Shown here: one piece after another, positions 55,285 to 64,000 of the stretch
Position numbering within the stretch: position 1 is the first letter of the stretch
Layout of the letters: each line of letters starts with the position of its first letter
Source of the DNA: Costus lasius
Lineage: Eukaryota > Streptophyta > Magnoliopsida > Zingiberales > Costaceae
Direction: 5' to 3'
Length of the DNA stretch: 64,000 nucleotides
Assembly (NCBI GenBank): GCA_027563935.2
Contig: JANVAS020000231.1
Location: 13,410,001-13,474,000, forward strand
The notes under the pieces: generated by a model
Told to the model about the DNA's origin: nothing
What the model saw: only the letters and a program-made list of their open reading frames with translations
Database searches by the model: none
Made by a program: the position numbers and the translations under genes

Positions 55285-58200
55285 TGTAACATCCCTCAGA
55301 ATCACACCCCACACGCATACAAGTAAAATACGGGGTTTCAAAAATTTTTACTCTTCCATTAAAACACAAGAAGAAAGCGGCATCGAAGGACATTACTACG
55401 GAACTGAAAACCGCACAGAACTGAATAGGATCGATTTACTAGGAAATAGAAATCCGGAAGTCCAGAAAATCCGGCAGCAAGTATAATAATTTACTACTGC
55501 ACAGACACGCATATCCTGGAATAAAACAGATGTCCACACTACACATATGTGGAAAACACAATTTCAGATATATTGCGGAATAAGAACAATAACTCTCAAA
55601 TCGGACATTTCAGAATAAGAATAATTTCAAATCTCACGAATCCAAAACTCGTATCTAACAATTAAAACAAGACAACTATAATATAATATCCTGAAAACAG
55701 GCATAAGCCCTCAGGAGATAAAACGTATCGTATAATTAAGTTAGGCACGCAGGCCTGACAGATTTTTAGAAGACAACTCTTAGAAATTAAATAAAACATT
55801 AGCATCATAGTAAATTCGTTAATTAGCTGTAGCGATCACTGTCCCAATGTCTCACCTGAAAATATTTAAACAACGGGGGTGAGCTAAAAAGCTCAGTGAG
55901 TAAAAGACACTAAAAGCCATCCATAGTACACATCAAAAATATCATGCATAAGTTGAAATACATTTTTGTAACAGATAAGATAAATCAACTTAACATGCAC
56001 ACTCATATCAGAAACAAAACATAATCAAATACAGATACTTATAACATTAGGCATCAAGCATGAAGTAGGATATAAGTATACCAACCCCTCCCTACTAAAC
56101 ACACTGCCTAACACATCTATAATACAGATCGAAACAGAACTACAGAAATCAGAACTGACAGACAGAAAATTAGAATTTTCAGAATCCAAACGGATAGTCT
56201 ACATCGGAAACAGAAAGGCCACAGAAGGCCTGATGACCACAGAAGGTCTGACCCCACCTCTGCCGAGGACGAGACATGCATGCATATCAGAAACAGAATG
56301 GTAGAGGAGGTATCAGTGGGTGGCCCCCGTCTTGTCAGGACGTGGCACTCTGGCCTCCAAAACCCAGAACAGAATGGTAGAGGAGGTATCAGTGGGTGGC
56401 CCCCGTCTTGTCAGGACGTGGCACTCTGGCCTCCAAAACCCAGAACAGAATGGTAGAGGAGGTATCAGTGGGTGGCCCCCGTCTTGTCAGGACGTGGCAC
56501 TCTGGCCTCCAATACCCAGAACAGAATGGTAGAGGAGGTATCAGTGGGTGGCCCCCGTCTTGTCAGGATGTGGCACTCTGGTCTCCAATACCCAGAACAA
56601 AATGGTAGAGGAGGTATCAGTGGGTGGCCCCCGTCTTGTCAGGACGTGGCACTCTGGCCTCCAATACCCAGAACAGAATGGTAGAGGAGGTATCAGTGGG
56701 TGGCCCCCGTCTTGTCAGGACGTGGCACTCTGGCCTCCAATACCTATAACGGAACAGAAATAGTGTCTCAAGGGTCGTAGTAGACTATCAGCACCATTAC
56801 AGCGCCACAGAAGGAGGGTAAGAACACAGAAGAGTGCTACACTAGGGCATAATTTTACAGAACAGATTATACTGAAACGGAGGAGTAGGACCAACCACTA
56901 CTTAATTCTTACATCATGCCCAAAGTCTGACAAACCAGAAAATGACACACCCCAATATCCAGTCCTTAACAAATTACAATTTGCAGAAAATCAAGCTGAA
57001 CACACTTCATAATTTTTACCATCAACCAGAAGTAATATATGAGTGAATTCCTTAGATTTCATGCAACTATCCTTAATTCATGTCAGACCAGTCTATGTTC
57101 TCACAAAGGTTATAACACATTCAAAGTTTTCAGAAAATTCACAACATATAAACAGAACAGAAAATATTCACATAACAAACAATTAAACATAGAACAGAAA
57201 CTATTCATGAAATAATTTCCTCAAAATTCCTAAAACCGTGAGCTATAAAATTACTGTAAGGGGCGCCAGTTTCAGAACCTTAACAGAACGTACAAATTTC
57301 ATGTAAATAATTTCAGTCCTCCACTACAGATAATTTTAATTACACGTTCGTGAAGAAAATTGACAAAAGCCCCAAAATTGGCTCGAACCATGATTTTCGA
57401 AAATTCCTAAGTTCTTAGTTAAATCCCCAATTTTGTTTTCTCTAAAATTTCCTATCAAGCAAATAAATTTTAGAAGAACTACAGACCACAATTTAAGAGA
57501 TTAAACCATACAGGCTAAATTTTTCTCACAATGGAATATTCGTCTAACCAAAACATAGCAGATTTATATTGTCAGATTGCAACATATATTTTTGGTCCAA
57601 TTTCGAACCAAAGCTAGTCAATATTATATTCAAAATGAAGCTCTCTGAATCTAGTTTCCAATAAAACTGGTTTCGCAAAATTTTGAATTGTAGGCAGGAA
57701 GATATAAGGGTTCGAACATAGGTGGGTCAGAATTTCAGATTTCAAGAAAACAGATTCATATATCAGAATTACGACATATATTTCAGATCCAATAACTAAT
57801 CGAAAATAGGCGTTATGGGAGTTAAAATGAAGCTCTTCAAGCCTACGGTCTAATAAAACTGGTTTCACAGGATTTCGAGCTATACCTAGGGAGATACGAG
57901 AGTTCGAACACAAAAGGGTCAAGATTCTAGATTTTCAGAAAACAGATTTCGTAAGTTATATAACAATGCCGATTGCAACACGAATATAGTTCAGATGTGG
58001 TCGATATTACATACGAATCAAAGCTGAGCGAATCTAGTTTCATACAAAATTTGTTTCGTGTGATTTGGATCTATAGATCATGAGATATTGAGGTTAAAGC
58101 ACAGTAAGGTCAGATTGGCGACTACAATTTTCAGCAAGACAAAATTTCTGAATCATCATGCATATTCAGATCCGACCTATAGAATAGAAAAACACAGGAT

Positions 58201-58779
58201 CTACTTGCAGATTTTTGGTTCATACAAATAATTATTGCAAATAGGATTAGACTCCTTAGAATCGAATTACTCACCAGAAAAATCGTCCACAGAGAAAAAC
58301 GCCAAGACAGAGGATCACCAGGAAATTCGTCCACCACCAGTCTGCCACCACCAGCGTCAGAAATTTCAGGAGGCGCCAAGCACAGTAAGGGGCGACAACC
58401 AAAGGTGGCTAGGGTAAGAAAACACAAAAGTCGTAAGGGAGAGGAGCCCTCACGCAATTCCTCTTTTTCTCCCACCCCAAACGGATCCAAGATCCAATAA
58501 CCCAGTTAACTTAAGTGAAAAATCGGTTTTATGGGCTTACCTGGGCTTAACCACCCTGCGCCACTCCAATAATATCAGAAATATGCGCCACCATGGTGGA
58601 AGAAATTCCAGGAGAAAAGAATCAAGGTTGAGGGTTCGAATCCCCAACCAAAATAATTATTTTGCCCTGTAGGAAAAATTCCTACACTTAGGCAAAAATC
58701 CCAAAATTTTAACAGATAAAAATACAGAAACAGAATTTCTAACCTTAAATCATAATTCAGAAAAATCGAGGGCGTTACA
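55285..58779 (-). mobile_element. Gyp-9: solo Tekay/Del-like LTR (3495 bp) with TSD CATGG
   Basis: The ends TGTAACATCCC and GAGGGCGTTACA are imperfect terminal inverted repeats, flanked by CATGG at 55280-55284 and 58780-58784. Long LTRs with TGTAAC.../...GTTACA ends, and the phrase GTGAGCTAAAAAGCTCA (55879 onward), fit Tekay/Del chromoviral LTRs as I remember them. Minus orientation is inferred from that likeness. No PBS or coding domain is present, so a solo LTR is favoured. A TIR DNA transposon is the alternative but less likely, because the inverted match ends after about 12 bp. It contains a minisatellite (56291-56746) and a hairpin with a TTCGAAT loop (58626-58649). Confidence 0.7.
56291..56746. 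repeat. 76-bp tandem repeat, six copies
   Basis: Six head-to-tail copies of a 76-bp unit containing AATGGTAGAGGAGG, GTGGCCCCCGTCTTGTC and GACGTGGCACTCTGG. The first two copies are identical where compared; later ones share CCAATACCC instead of CCAAAACCC, so they arose in steps. Overlapping 70-codon frames here are by-products of a period that leaves remainder 1 when divided by 3. Confidence 0.95.
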
Positions 58780-60035
58780 CATGGTCCAAGCTGTAAGTCA
58801 GGGACACCTGCATTGAATTCCATTTCTCGGCCATATTCATTAGTAAAGTCACAATTAGGAATTCTAACATATAAATGGATTGGAATGATGAAATAAATAT
58901 GTTCAATAATTTGACAATTACACAAAGCAAATTTGTTTTCATTTATTTCAAGTTGAGTTGACTCTAATGGTGGTTTAAGGGTGTGGGTAGAGGGACCTAA
59001 GAGGCAAGATTCAAGGATCATAGGGTCCTGGAAGAGATTTTCTAAGTCTAGGGGTTGACCTAAAGGTTGAGGATTAGGATCCAGGTCAAGCTCAAAAGGT
59101 TCAAACTTAGGTTCAAGACATGGTTCAAGAAGACCTATGGGTTTGGGTTCAACTTTAGGTTCTATAATAGTTGTGCAATTTTGGGTCTGGGAACCTGTGG
59201 GTATGGGCCCTAGAATTGAAGGTGATGGTTCTATTTCACTCTTAGGTTGAGACAAGTCTATAGGGGTCTCTATGGGCAACTTAGGGGTAGGTTGACTCTC
59301 AGATAAGTCAACTATGGGCTCTTTATCTGGAATGCTAGATTCAAGTTGAGGATCTGTGGGTATGAACTCTAAAATTGAAGGTTGAGGAATGGGTTCTACC
59401 TCATGGTTTGCCTCTTGAGTTTCACATGTCTCATCTGGACTTGTTTTGGTTTCTAAGGTAGGCTTTGAGGTTTGTTCTCTAAGCTGTAAAGGGGTTGGAC
59501 TCTTTTGTTCTTTTTGCAAGGATTGCTCTATACGACTCTTTATCTCTTGTAACATCTCATTACACTGCTCACTTAGGCTTTTAGGGTAAATGATGTGTTC
59601 CAAACCTTTATGTATGAAGCTATAGTAGCAAGGTTTGCTAAAATAATATCCCTGAAAATCATGCATAAATTCATTGCCTAATAAAATGTCAAAGCCTTCT
59701 AAACTCATCACATCACACCAAATTTCAGTTTTGATGTTGTTTAGCATAATGGGAACTAAGCATTGAAAATCAACTAAAGTTATAGTCAAATCATCCCATG
59801 TTATGTAGTAAGGGTTATTGTGTTTTTCTATGGTGAGGCCAAATTGTTCAAGTGATCTAATAGATATAACATTGAACTTAACTTGATGATCTATAATAGT
59901 TTTACCTTTATAACCATTACACCAAACATGAGTTGTAAAACTATTAGGCCTATGTGTGAGAACCTTATAGTTATCCCTTTTAGATACAAGTTCTTTTTTT
60001 GTTGTAATTTCCCTTTGATAATAGTGATGCACCAT
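58575..60035 (-). CDS. Retropepsin-like protein of Gyp-8
   Basis: A frame of up to 486 codons from ATG at 60035; the last ~205 nt (58575-58779) are read-through into Gyp-9, so the native part is 58785-60035 plus 55075-55279. About residues 35-150 resemble a gypsy aspartic protease: TTIDHQ-like active-site strand (KGKTIIDHQVKFNVISIRS, with D-H-Q instead of D-S/T-G), CLVPIMLNNIKTEIWCDVM, then FDILLGNEFMHD and a SFIHKGLEHIIYP end. The rest is Pro/Glu/Ser-rich and acidic (many PIP, EPKPIG, LDLDPNPQP words), likely disordered. The altered active site suggests lost catalysis or a binding role. No gag, RT or integrase is encoded nearby, and the element uses a ~360-nt A-rich leader. Confidence 0.7.
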   Translation of the reverse strand: MVHHYYQREITTKKELVSKRDNYKVLTHRPNSFTTHVWCNGYKGKTIIDHQVKFNVISIRSLEQFGLTIEKHNNPYYITWDDLTITLVDFQCLVPIMLNNIKTEIWCDVMSLEGFDILLGNEFMHDFQGYYFSKPCYYSFIHKGLEHIIYPKSLSEQCNEMLQEIKSRIEQSLQKEQKSPTPLQLREQTSKPTLETKTSPDETCETQEANHEVEPIPQPSILEFIPTDPQLESSIPDKEPIVDLSESQPTPKLPIETPIDLSQPKSEIEPSPSILGPIPTGSQTQNCTTIIEPKVEPKPIGLLEPCLEPKFEPFELDLDPNPQPLGQPLDLENLFQDPMILESCLLGPSTHTLKPPLESTQLEINENKFALCNCQIIEHIYFIIPIHLYVRIPNCDFTNEYGREMEFNAGVPDLQLGPCVTPSIFLNYDLRLEILFLYFYLLKFWDFCLSVGIFPTGQNNYFGWGFEPSTLILFSWNFFHHGGAYF

Positions 60036-60391
60036 GATGTGTTATGAGTAGTTTGGAGTGCAACTAGTGTTTAAGCAAGATTTTTTTTTCTAGCAAATAA
60101 ATTAACACACGTGCAAAAGCAAAGAACACTTAAACATGAGAGCATAAACTTTTTTTTTTTTATGCAAACAAACTTCAACTAGAAAATAACTTAAAATACA
60201 CAAACAATATAGCAAGAACAACTAGGCATGAAAGCAAAAACTAAGAATGATTTTTTTTTGGAGCAAATAAACAGCAAATTAATTAACTAACATGCAAAAT
60301 AAATACCAAGAAACATGAAAGCATGTATTTTTTTTTTATGCAATGGGCAAGCAAAGGATCGTGTAAGCAGACAAGAGTTGCTTACAACCTC
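60036..60391 (-). other. Leader of Gyp-8
   Basis: About 360 nt between PBS and ATG with five T-runs on the plus strand (A-runs in the transcript). It contains several diverged copies of a unit around GCAAATAAATTAA/CATGAAAGCA. No coding potential. Confidence 0.65.
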
Positions 60392-60403
60392 GCTCTGATA
60401 CCA
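60392..60403 (-). other. Primer binding site of Gyp-8
   Basis: The minus strand reads TGGTATCAGAGC, three nucleotides inside the LTR, complementary to initiator tRNA-Met. Confidence 0.85.
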
Positions 60404-60406
60404 AAC

Positions 60407-62045
60407 TGATGTAGGGTGGAGACACGAAAAATGATACTAACTAAAGTCCGATTATTATTTTTTTTAATTTCAAAATAAAGTGCAAAAGTCAGAAAACAGC
60501 TAGAAAATAGCAAATAGATTTCAGTGCTACAAAATATCATTTACGAGAAGTTGTCATGTCTTTCGGACTGATCCATTGTAGCTTCAGTTGGATCAACTCG
60601 TCCCTCTCGTAGAGCAAAGTGAGTTCTTCCTCGTGATGCCAAAGATCAAGATTTTGGTGGCGCCGATTGCTTAAAATACCTGCGAAAACAAACATATTCA
60701 AATTAGCGAATAGGAAGTTGAAGCAGGAAAATCATGGAGATCAGAAATAGGGAACGCAAGGTTTGTGTCGTTTATCGACGCTCGAACGTGGATTGCTCGT
60801 CGGAGGATTTAGAAGCAAGGAGGAGACGAGGTGGCATCGGTATCGTCGGAACACCGACGGCTGGTGGTGGGGCGAGGCGAGGGAGGCAACGCAGGCGGAG
60901 GCGGGGACGTGCTATTCAGCAGAACAGGGGAGACGCGCGTGTGGAGCAGAGGTGGCCGTTCGCCAGAGCTGCTACAACTGGAGGTTGGTATGGTTGTGGG
61001 GACGACATGGCCTGAGTTTGAGGTCGAATGGTGGCCGGTCGGAGGAGGGCGACGAGGAAAGGAGGAGCTGGGGCGGAAGACTGGCGGAAACAGGGGAAAT
61101 GGAAAGAAGAACAGGGCGCGTCGCCGGACGGCCGGTAGTGCACGGACGCCGAAACTACTACGACTGGGAGTTGATGAGGTTGTGGTGACGACGTGGCCGG
61201 AGTTTCGTGGTGGATGGTGGCCAGACGGAGGAGAACGGTGCTGGAAGACGGCACTAGGGCGGAAGGCTGGCGAGAACAGGGGATTCGAACGGACGTTCGA
61301 TTCCGGTGATCGGACCGGAGGATTGGCGGATGCCGACGGCTAGAGCTTCATCTTGGGGAGGAGGAGTGATTCTCAACGTTTTGTGAGGATCAGACCGGCG
61401 GATCGTCGGCGGCGTGCTCACAATCTTTCAAAAATCTGGAAAATGGCTGAAGCGTGCGGGTGATTGAAGCGGACAGGGAACTTTGGAGGAAGTAGAGATT
61501 AGGGAAGAGTGATTAGAGGAGATGAAGGGAAGGCTAGGTGACACAAGCACCTCAGAGAAGACAAGGGAAAGAGACATCCGATGTCATTAGAAGGAAAACT
61601 ATTTCTTCATTCAACAAGTCTACCGATTACAATTGTTAAAGAGATACATATACGCTAGAGCATGGAGAGACGTTGCAGGTGATTGAGAGATGTTGCTATT
61701 TCCTTATTCGGCACCAAGAGACATTGAGGAGCTTTGAGCAAAGATGGCAGCCAAGTGACGTTGGAGTTTCCTTTTTCTCTTGGCTGAGCGAATGTAACGT
61801 TGGAGCTTCCTTTTTTGCTCTGTTGAAGATGATGCGTTGGCTGCAAATGTGGGTTGCAAGGTGCAGCGTTGGAGATGGGCTTGAATGCCTTGGGCCTCTT
61901 TTATTCTTGAAGTAGTTCCTCCTATTATTTGAGCTAGCTTTATGAGTGAAGCTTTGCTAGCTTATTTGTGAGCTTGTAAGCCATTGACTAAGGTACTCGT
62001 AGACTCCATTTGTATCTTCGTGGCTTGTGGTTTCTATCCCCATCA
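60407..62045 (-). repeat. 5' LTR of Gyp-8 (1639 bp)
   Basis: TGATGTAGGG to CCCCATCA, the partner of 51805-53090 plus 54759-55129. It lacks about 20 bp near 60950 present in the other copy and differs at scattered positions. It is followed by TSD GTTTT at 62046-62050 and then Cop-5 pol. Confidence 0.9.
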
Positions 62046-62050
62046 GTTTT

Positions 62051-64000
62051 ACCCCATCAGGCAGCTCAACCAAATCCTAGACTTGGTTAGCTGGCATGGA
62101 ATCCATCTTGGATCACATGGCCTCAAGCCATCTCTCGGAGTCCAGTCCACTGACCGCCTCATCATAAGTCTTGGGTTCATCCTCAATGATGAAGATCCCA
62201 TCGTGTTGAGTTGGCAGTGACCCATACCTCCCAAGCACATGATGAATCCTCCCAGACTTACGTGGGGCCTGTGTCTGAGCCTCAGGTTGCCCAGCAACTA
62301 GTGCAGGTGGCTTAGGTTCCATCTCTGTGTCTTGTGGTTGCACTTGTACCTTGTCCAAGTCAAACTTCCTCCCATTGACTTCTTTCATAAGAAATTCTTT
62401 CTCTAGAAAGACAGCACCCTGAGTACCAAAAACTTTGTTCTCGGTGGGAACATAGAAGTAGTAACCCTTAGTTTCCTTAGGATACCCCACAAACACACAT
62501 TTATCAGATCTAGGTTCTAGCTTGCTAGAATCCTGACGTTTGACATAAGATTAACATCCCCAGATCCTGATAAAGGTGAGATTAGGGTGTCTCCCACTCC
62601 ATACCTCGTATGGTATCTTGGAGACACTCTTAGATGGAACATTATTCAGTATCAGATAAGCTGTCTCAAGTGCATGACCCCAGAATAAGGGTGGTAGAGT
62701 TGCATGACTCATCATAGATCGAACCATGTCCAACAAGGTTTGATTTCTCTTTTCAGACACACTATTCCATTGAGGTGTTCCAGGAGGAGTGCGTTGGGAT
62801 AGGATCCCACACTCTCTCAGATAGTCAAAGAACTCACTGCTCTGGTACTCTCCACGATGATCTGATCGAAGAGCCTTAATGGATCTACCAAGCTGGTTCT
62901 CTATTTCATGTCTAAACTCCTTAAATTTCTCAAAGGATTCAGACTTATGTCTCATCAGATAGACATATCCATATCTGCTGAAGTCATCAGTAAATGTGAT
63001 GAAGTAGTTGTACCCTCCTTTTGCTTATTTATTGAATGGACCACACACATCAGTATGTATGAGATCCAATAAACCTCCTGCCCTCTCACCAATCTTGGTA
63101 AAGGGCGCCTTTGCCATCTTCCCGAATAAACAAGGTTCATAAGCATCAAATTCCTCCAAGGAACTTGAATCTAACAACCCATTTGCATGGAGTTGTTGGA
63201 TGCGATTCTTGTTTATATGGGCTAATCCACAATGCTAGAGGAAAGTACCAACTGAACCACTTAGTTTGGTCATTTTATTATTTATGTTACAAATAGAGCT
63301 ATCCATGTCCAAGACATATAAACCATTGCATAAAGTACCCTTCACATAGAACACATTTGCAAATGAAAAATAACAGAAGTTCTTATTTATTTCAAACTTA
63401 AATCCCTTCTTTGCCAAGCAAGGAATGGATACAATGTTCTTAGTAAGTGAAGGTACATAATAGCAATTATCTAGCTCTAATTGAAGTCTAGAAGGCAGGG
63501 AGAGAGTCAAAATTCCTAAAGCAACAGCAGCAACCTGTGCCCCATTTCCAACTAGTAGGTCAATCTCTCCAGCCCACACCGATCTACTTTTCTTGAACCC
63601 CTGCATATTTGTACAAATATGAGCTCCACATGCAGTATCCAATACCCATGACATAGAAGTAGAAAGGTTGACTTCAGTAACATAAATACCTGAGCATGAA
63701 GACGAAGCCTTGCCTCTCTTCTTCTCATTCTGAAGTCGCACCATGTCCCTTATCATGTGAGGTGGTCCTCCACATGCGTAGCACTTGTTATTCCCGACTC
63801 TTTCCATCTTTATCTTCAATGTCTTAGTTAAGCCTTTCGGCTCAACACATTGAATGTCTACTTTAGGAGGGTTGAGCTCAACCAATTCATCAAAGAGCTA
63901 CCTTAGATTAGAAATAATCTCAGAGGCACTCTTAGATTCATATTGCCTCTTAATTCGGGCGACATGTTGGTTAGCATCAAATTGGCTACCTCCAAAGTAT
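62051..64000 (-). pseudogene. Copia gag end, protease and integrase of Cop-5
   Basis: On the minus strand, from the right edge: a degraded knuckle (CYACGGPPHMIRD), protease WVLDTACGAHIC, a GAG-pre-integrase region (CGLAHINKNRI; the WH of relatives is lost to a stop near 63232), integrase with LIHTDVCGP, LRSDHRGEY and NSVSEKRNQT (DD35E kept but flanking Gly-Gly and Gly-Val altered), and the linker SGRIHHVLGRYG to NQVWDLVELPDGVK. In-frame stops occur near 63232, 63029 and 62548. It joins 51799 across Gyp-8. Too decayed to function. Confidence 0.87.

Larger units (their letters stand above)
51805..62045 (-). mobile_element. Gyp-8: non-autonomous LTR element encoding only a protease-like protein
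   Basis: LTR ends TGATG...CATCA, TSD GTTTT on both sides, an initiator-Met PBS (60392-60403) and a polypurine tract (55130-55142). With the two nested solo LTRs and their duplicated bases removed, the element is about 5.07 kb: LTRs of ~1.66 and 1.64 kb and only ~1.78 kb of internal DNA. The sole frame is retropepsin-like; there is no gag knuckle, reverse transcriptase or integrase. It therefore had to be mobilised in trans. I call it gypsy-like from the protease fold only; the class is uncertain. Confidence 0.85.
48314..64000 (-). mobile_element. Cop-5: decayed copia element, split by Gyp-8, running off the right edge
   Basis: A minus-strand element: 3' LTR 48314-50337, polypurine tract, RNase H and reverse transcriptase (50359-51799), the Gyp-8 insertion (TSD GTTTT at 51800-51804 and 62046-62050), then integrase, protease and the gag end (62051-64000). 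It is a different, older subfamily from Cop-1/3/4, sharing its LTR type with the fragment at 6949-7786. The 5' LTR lies beyond the window. Confidence 0.88.

Noticed and set aside
56291..56746. Considered as a CRISPR-like array
   Set aside because: The copies are contiguous with no unique spacers, in plant retrotransposon DNA.
56320..56763. Overlapping 70-codon frames in the 76-bp repeat
   Set aside because: A by-product of the tandem repeat period; the same peptide is read in shifting frames.

Overview
The window is a repeat-dense, probably heterochromatic stretch of a flowering-plant nuclear genome. Nearly every base can be assigned to an LTR retrotransposon, a solo LTR or a fragment of one. 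I find no intact cellular gene, rRNA, tRNA, CRISPR array or prokaryotic feature. The plant assignment rests on the element types (Ty1/copia of a Tork/Angela, BARE-1-like type with LTRs of about 1.7 kb primed by initiator tRNA-Met; Ty3/gypsy of Athila/Tat type with gag but no pol; a Tekay/Del-like solo LTR) and on the depth of nesting. I cannot name the species. Element names below are local labels.

Layout. 1-2638: Cop-1, minus strand, leader plus 5' LTR, running off the left edge and inserted into the pol of Cop-2. 2639-6948: Cop-2, plus strand, 3' part of pol plus a 3' LTR truncated at its end. 6949-7786: Cop-7, a truncated minus LTR. 7787-about 10590: Gyp-1, plus, a decayed gag-protease with no polymerase. 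10878-12800: Gyp-2, minus, PBS and LTR. 12801-13347 and 31644-31837: the two halves of an Athila-ORF1-like frame split by Cop-3. 13348-31638: Cop-3 (minus, TSD CTCTG), itself split by Cop-4 at 20320-29453 (minus, TSD TGAAC). Cop-4 has an uninterrupted 1294-codon gag-pol frame and near-identical LTRs and is the youngest-looking element. 31938-34452: a gag fragment and two gypsy LTR pieces. 34453-42286: Gyp-5, minus, old, with a plus-strand gypsy LTR (Gyp-6) inside. 42287-45482: a copia gag remnant, a degraded gene resembling ripening-related/kiwellin-family secreted proteins, and unassigned DNA. 45483-48313: Gyp-7, plus, LTR and gag. 48314-64000: Cop-5, minus, decayed, split by Gyp-8 (51805-62045, TSD GTTTT). 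Gyp-8 contains a solo copia LTR (Cop-6, TSD GAGAC) and a solo Tekay-like LTR (Gyp-9, TSD CATGG) with a six-copy 76-bp minisatellite.

Insertion order can be read from the target-site duplications: gypsy ORF1, then Cop-3, then Cop-4; and Cop-5, then Gyp-8, then the two solo LTRs. Only Cop-4 looks potentially autonomous. Cop-2 and Cop-3 are close relatives broken by insertion or nonsense codons, and the gypsy-type elements lack recognisable reverse transcriptase or integrase.

The most interesting signals are not genes. (1) Seven LTR copies from four diverged gypsy families all carry a cluster of short palindromes beginning 254-259 nt from the LTR 5' end. (2) Gyp-8 is a compact non-autonomous element (about 5.07 kb once insertions are removed) whose only frame is a retropepsin-like protein ending inside its own 3' LTR. 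(3) The copia LTR 3' ends keep a hairpin next to the primer binding site although its sequence varies. All alignments and counts were done by eye.
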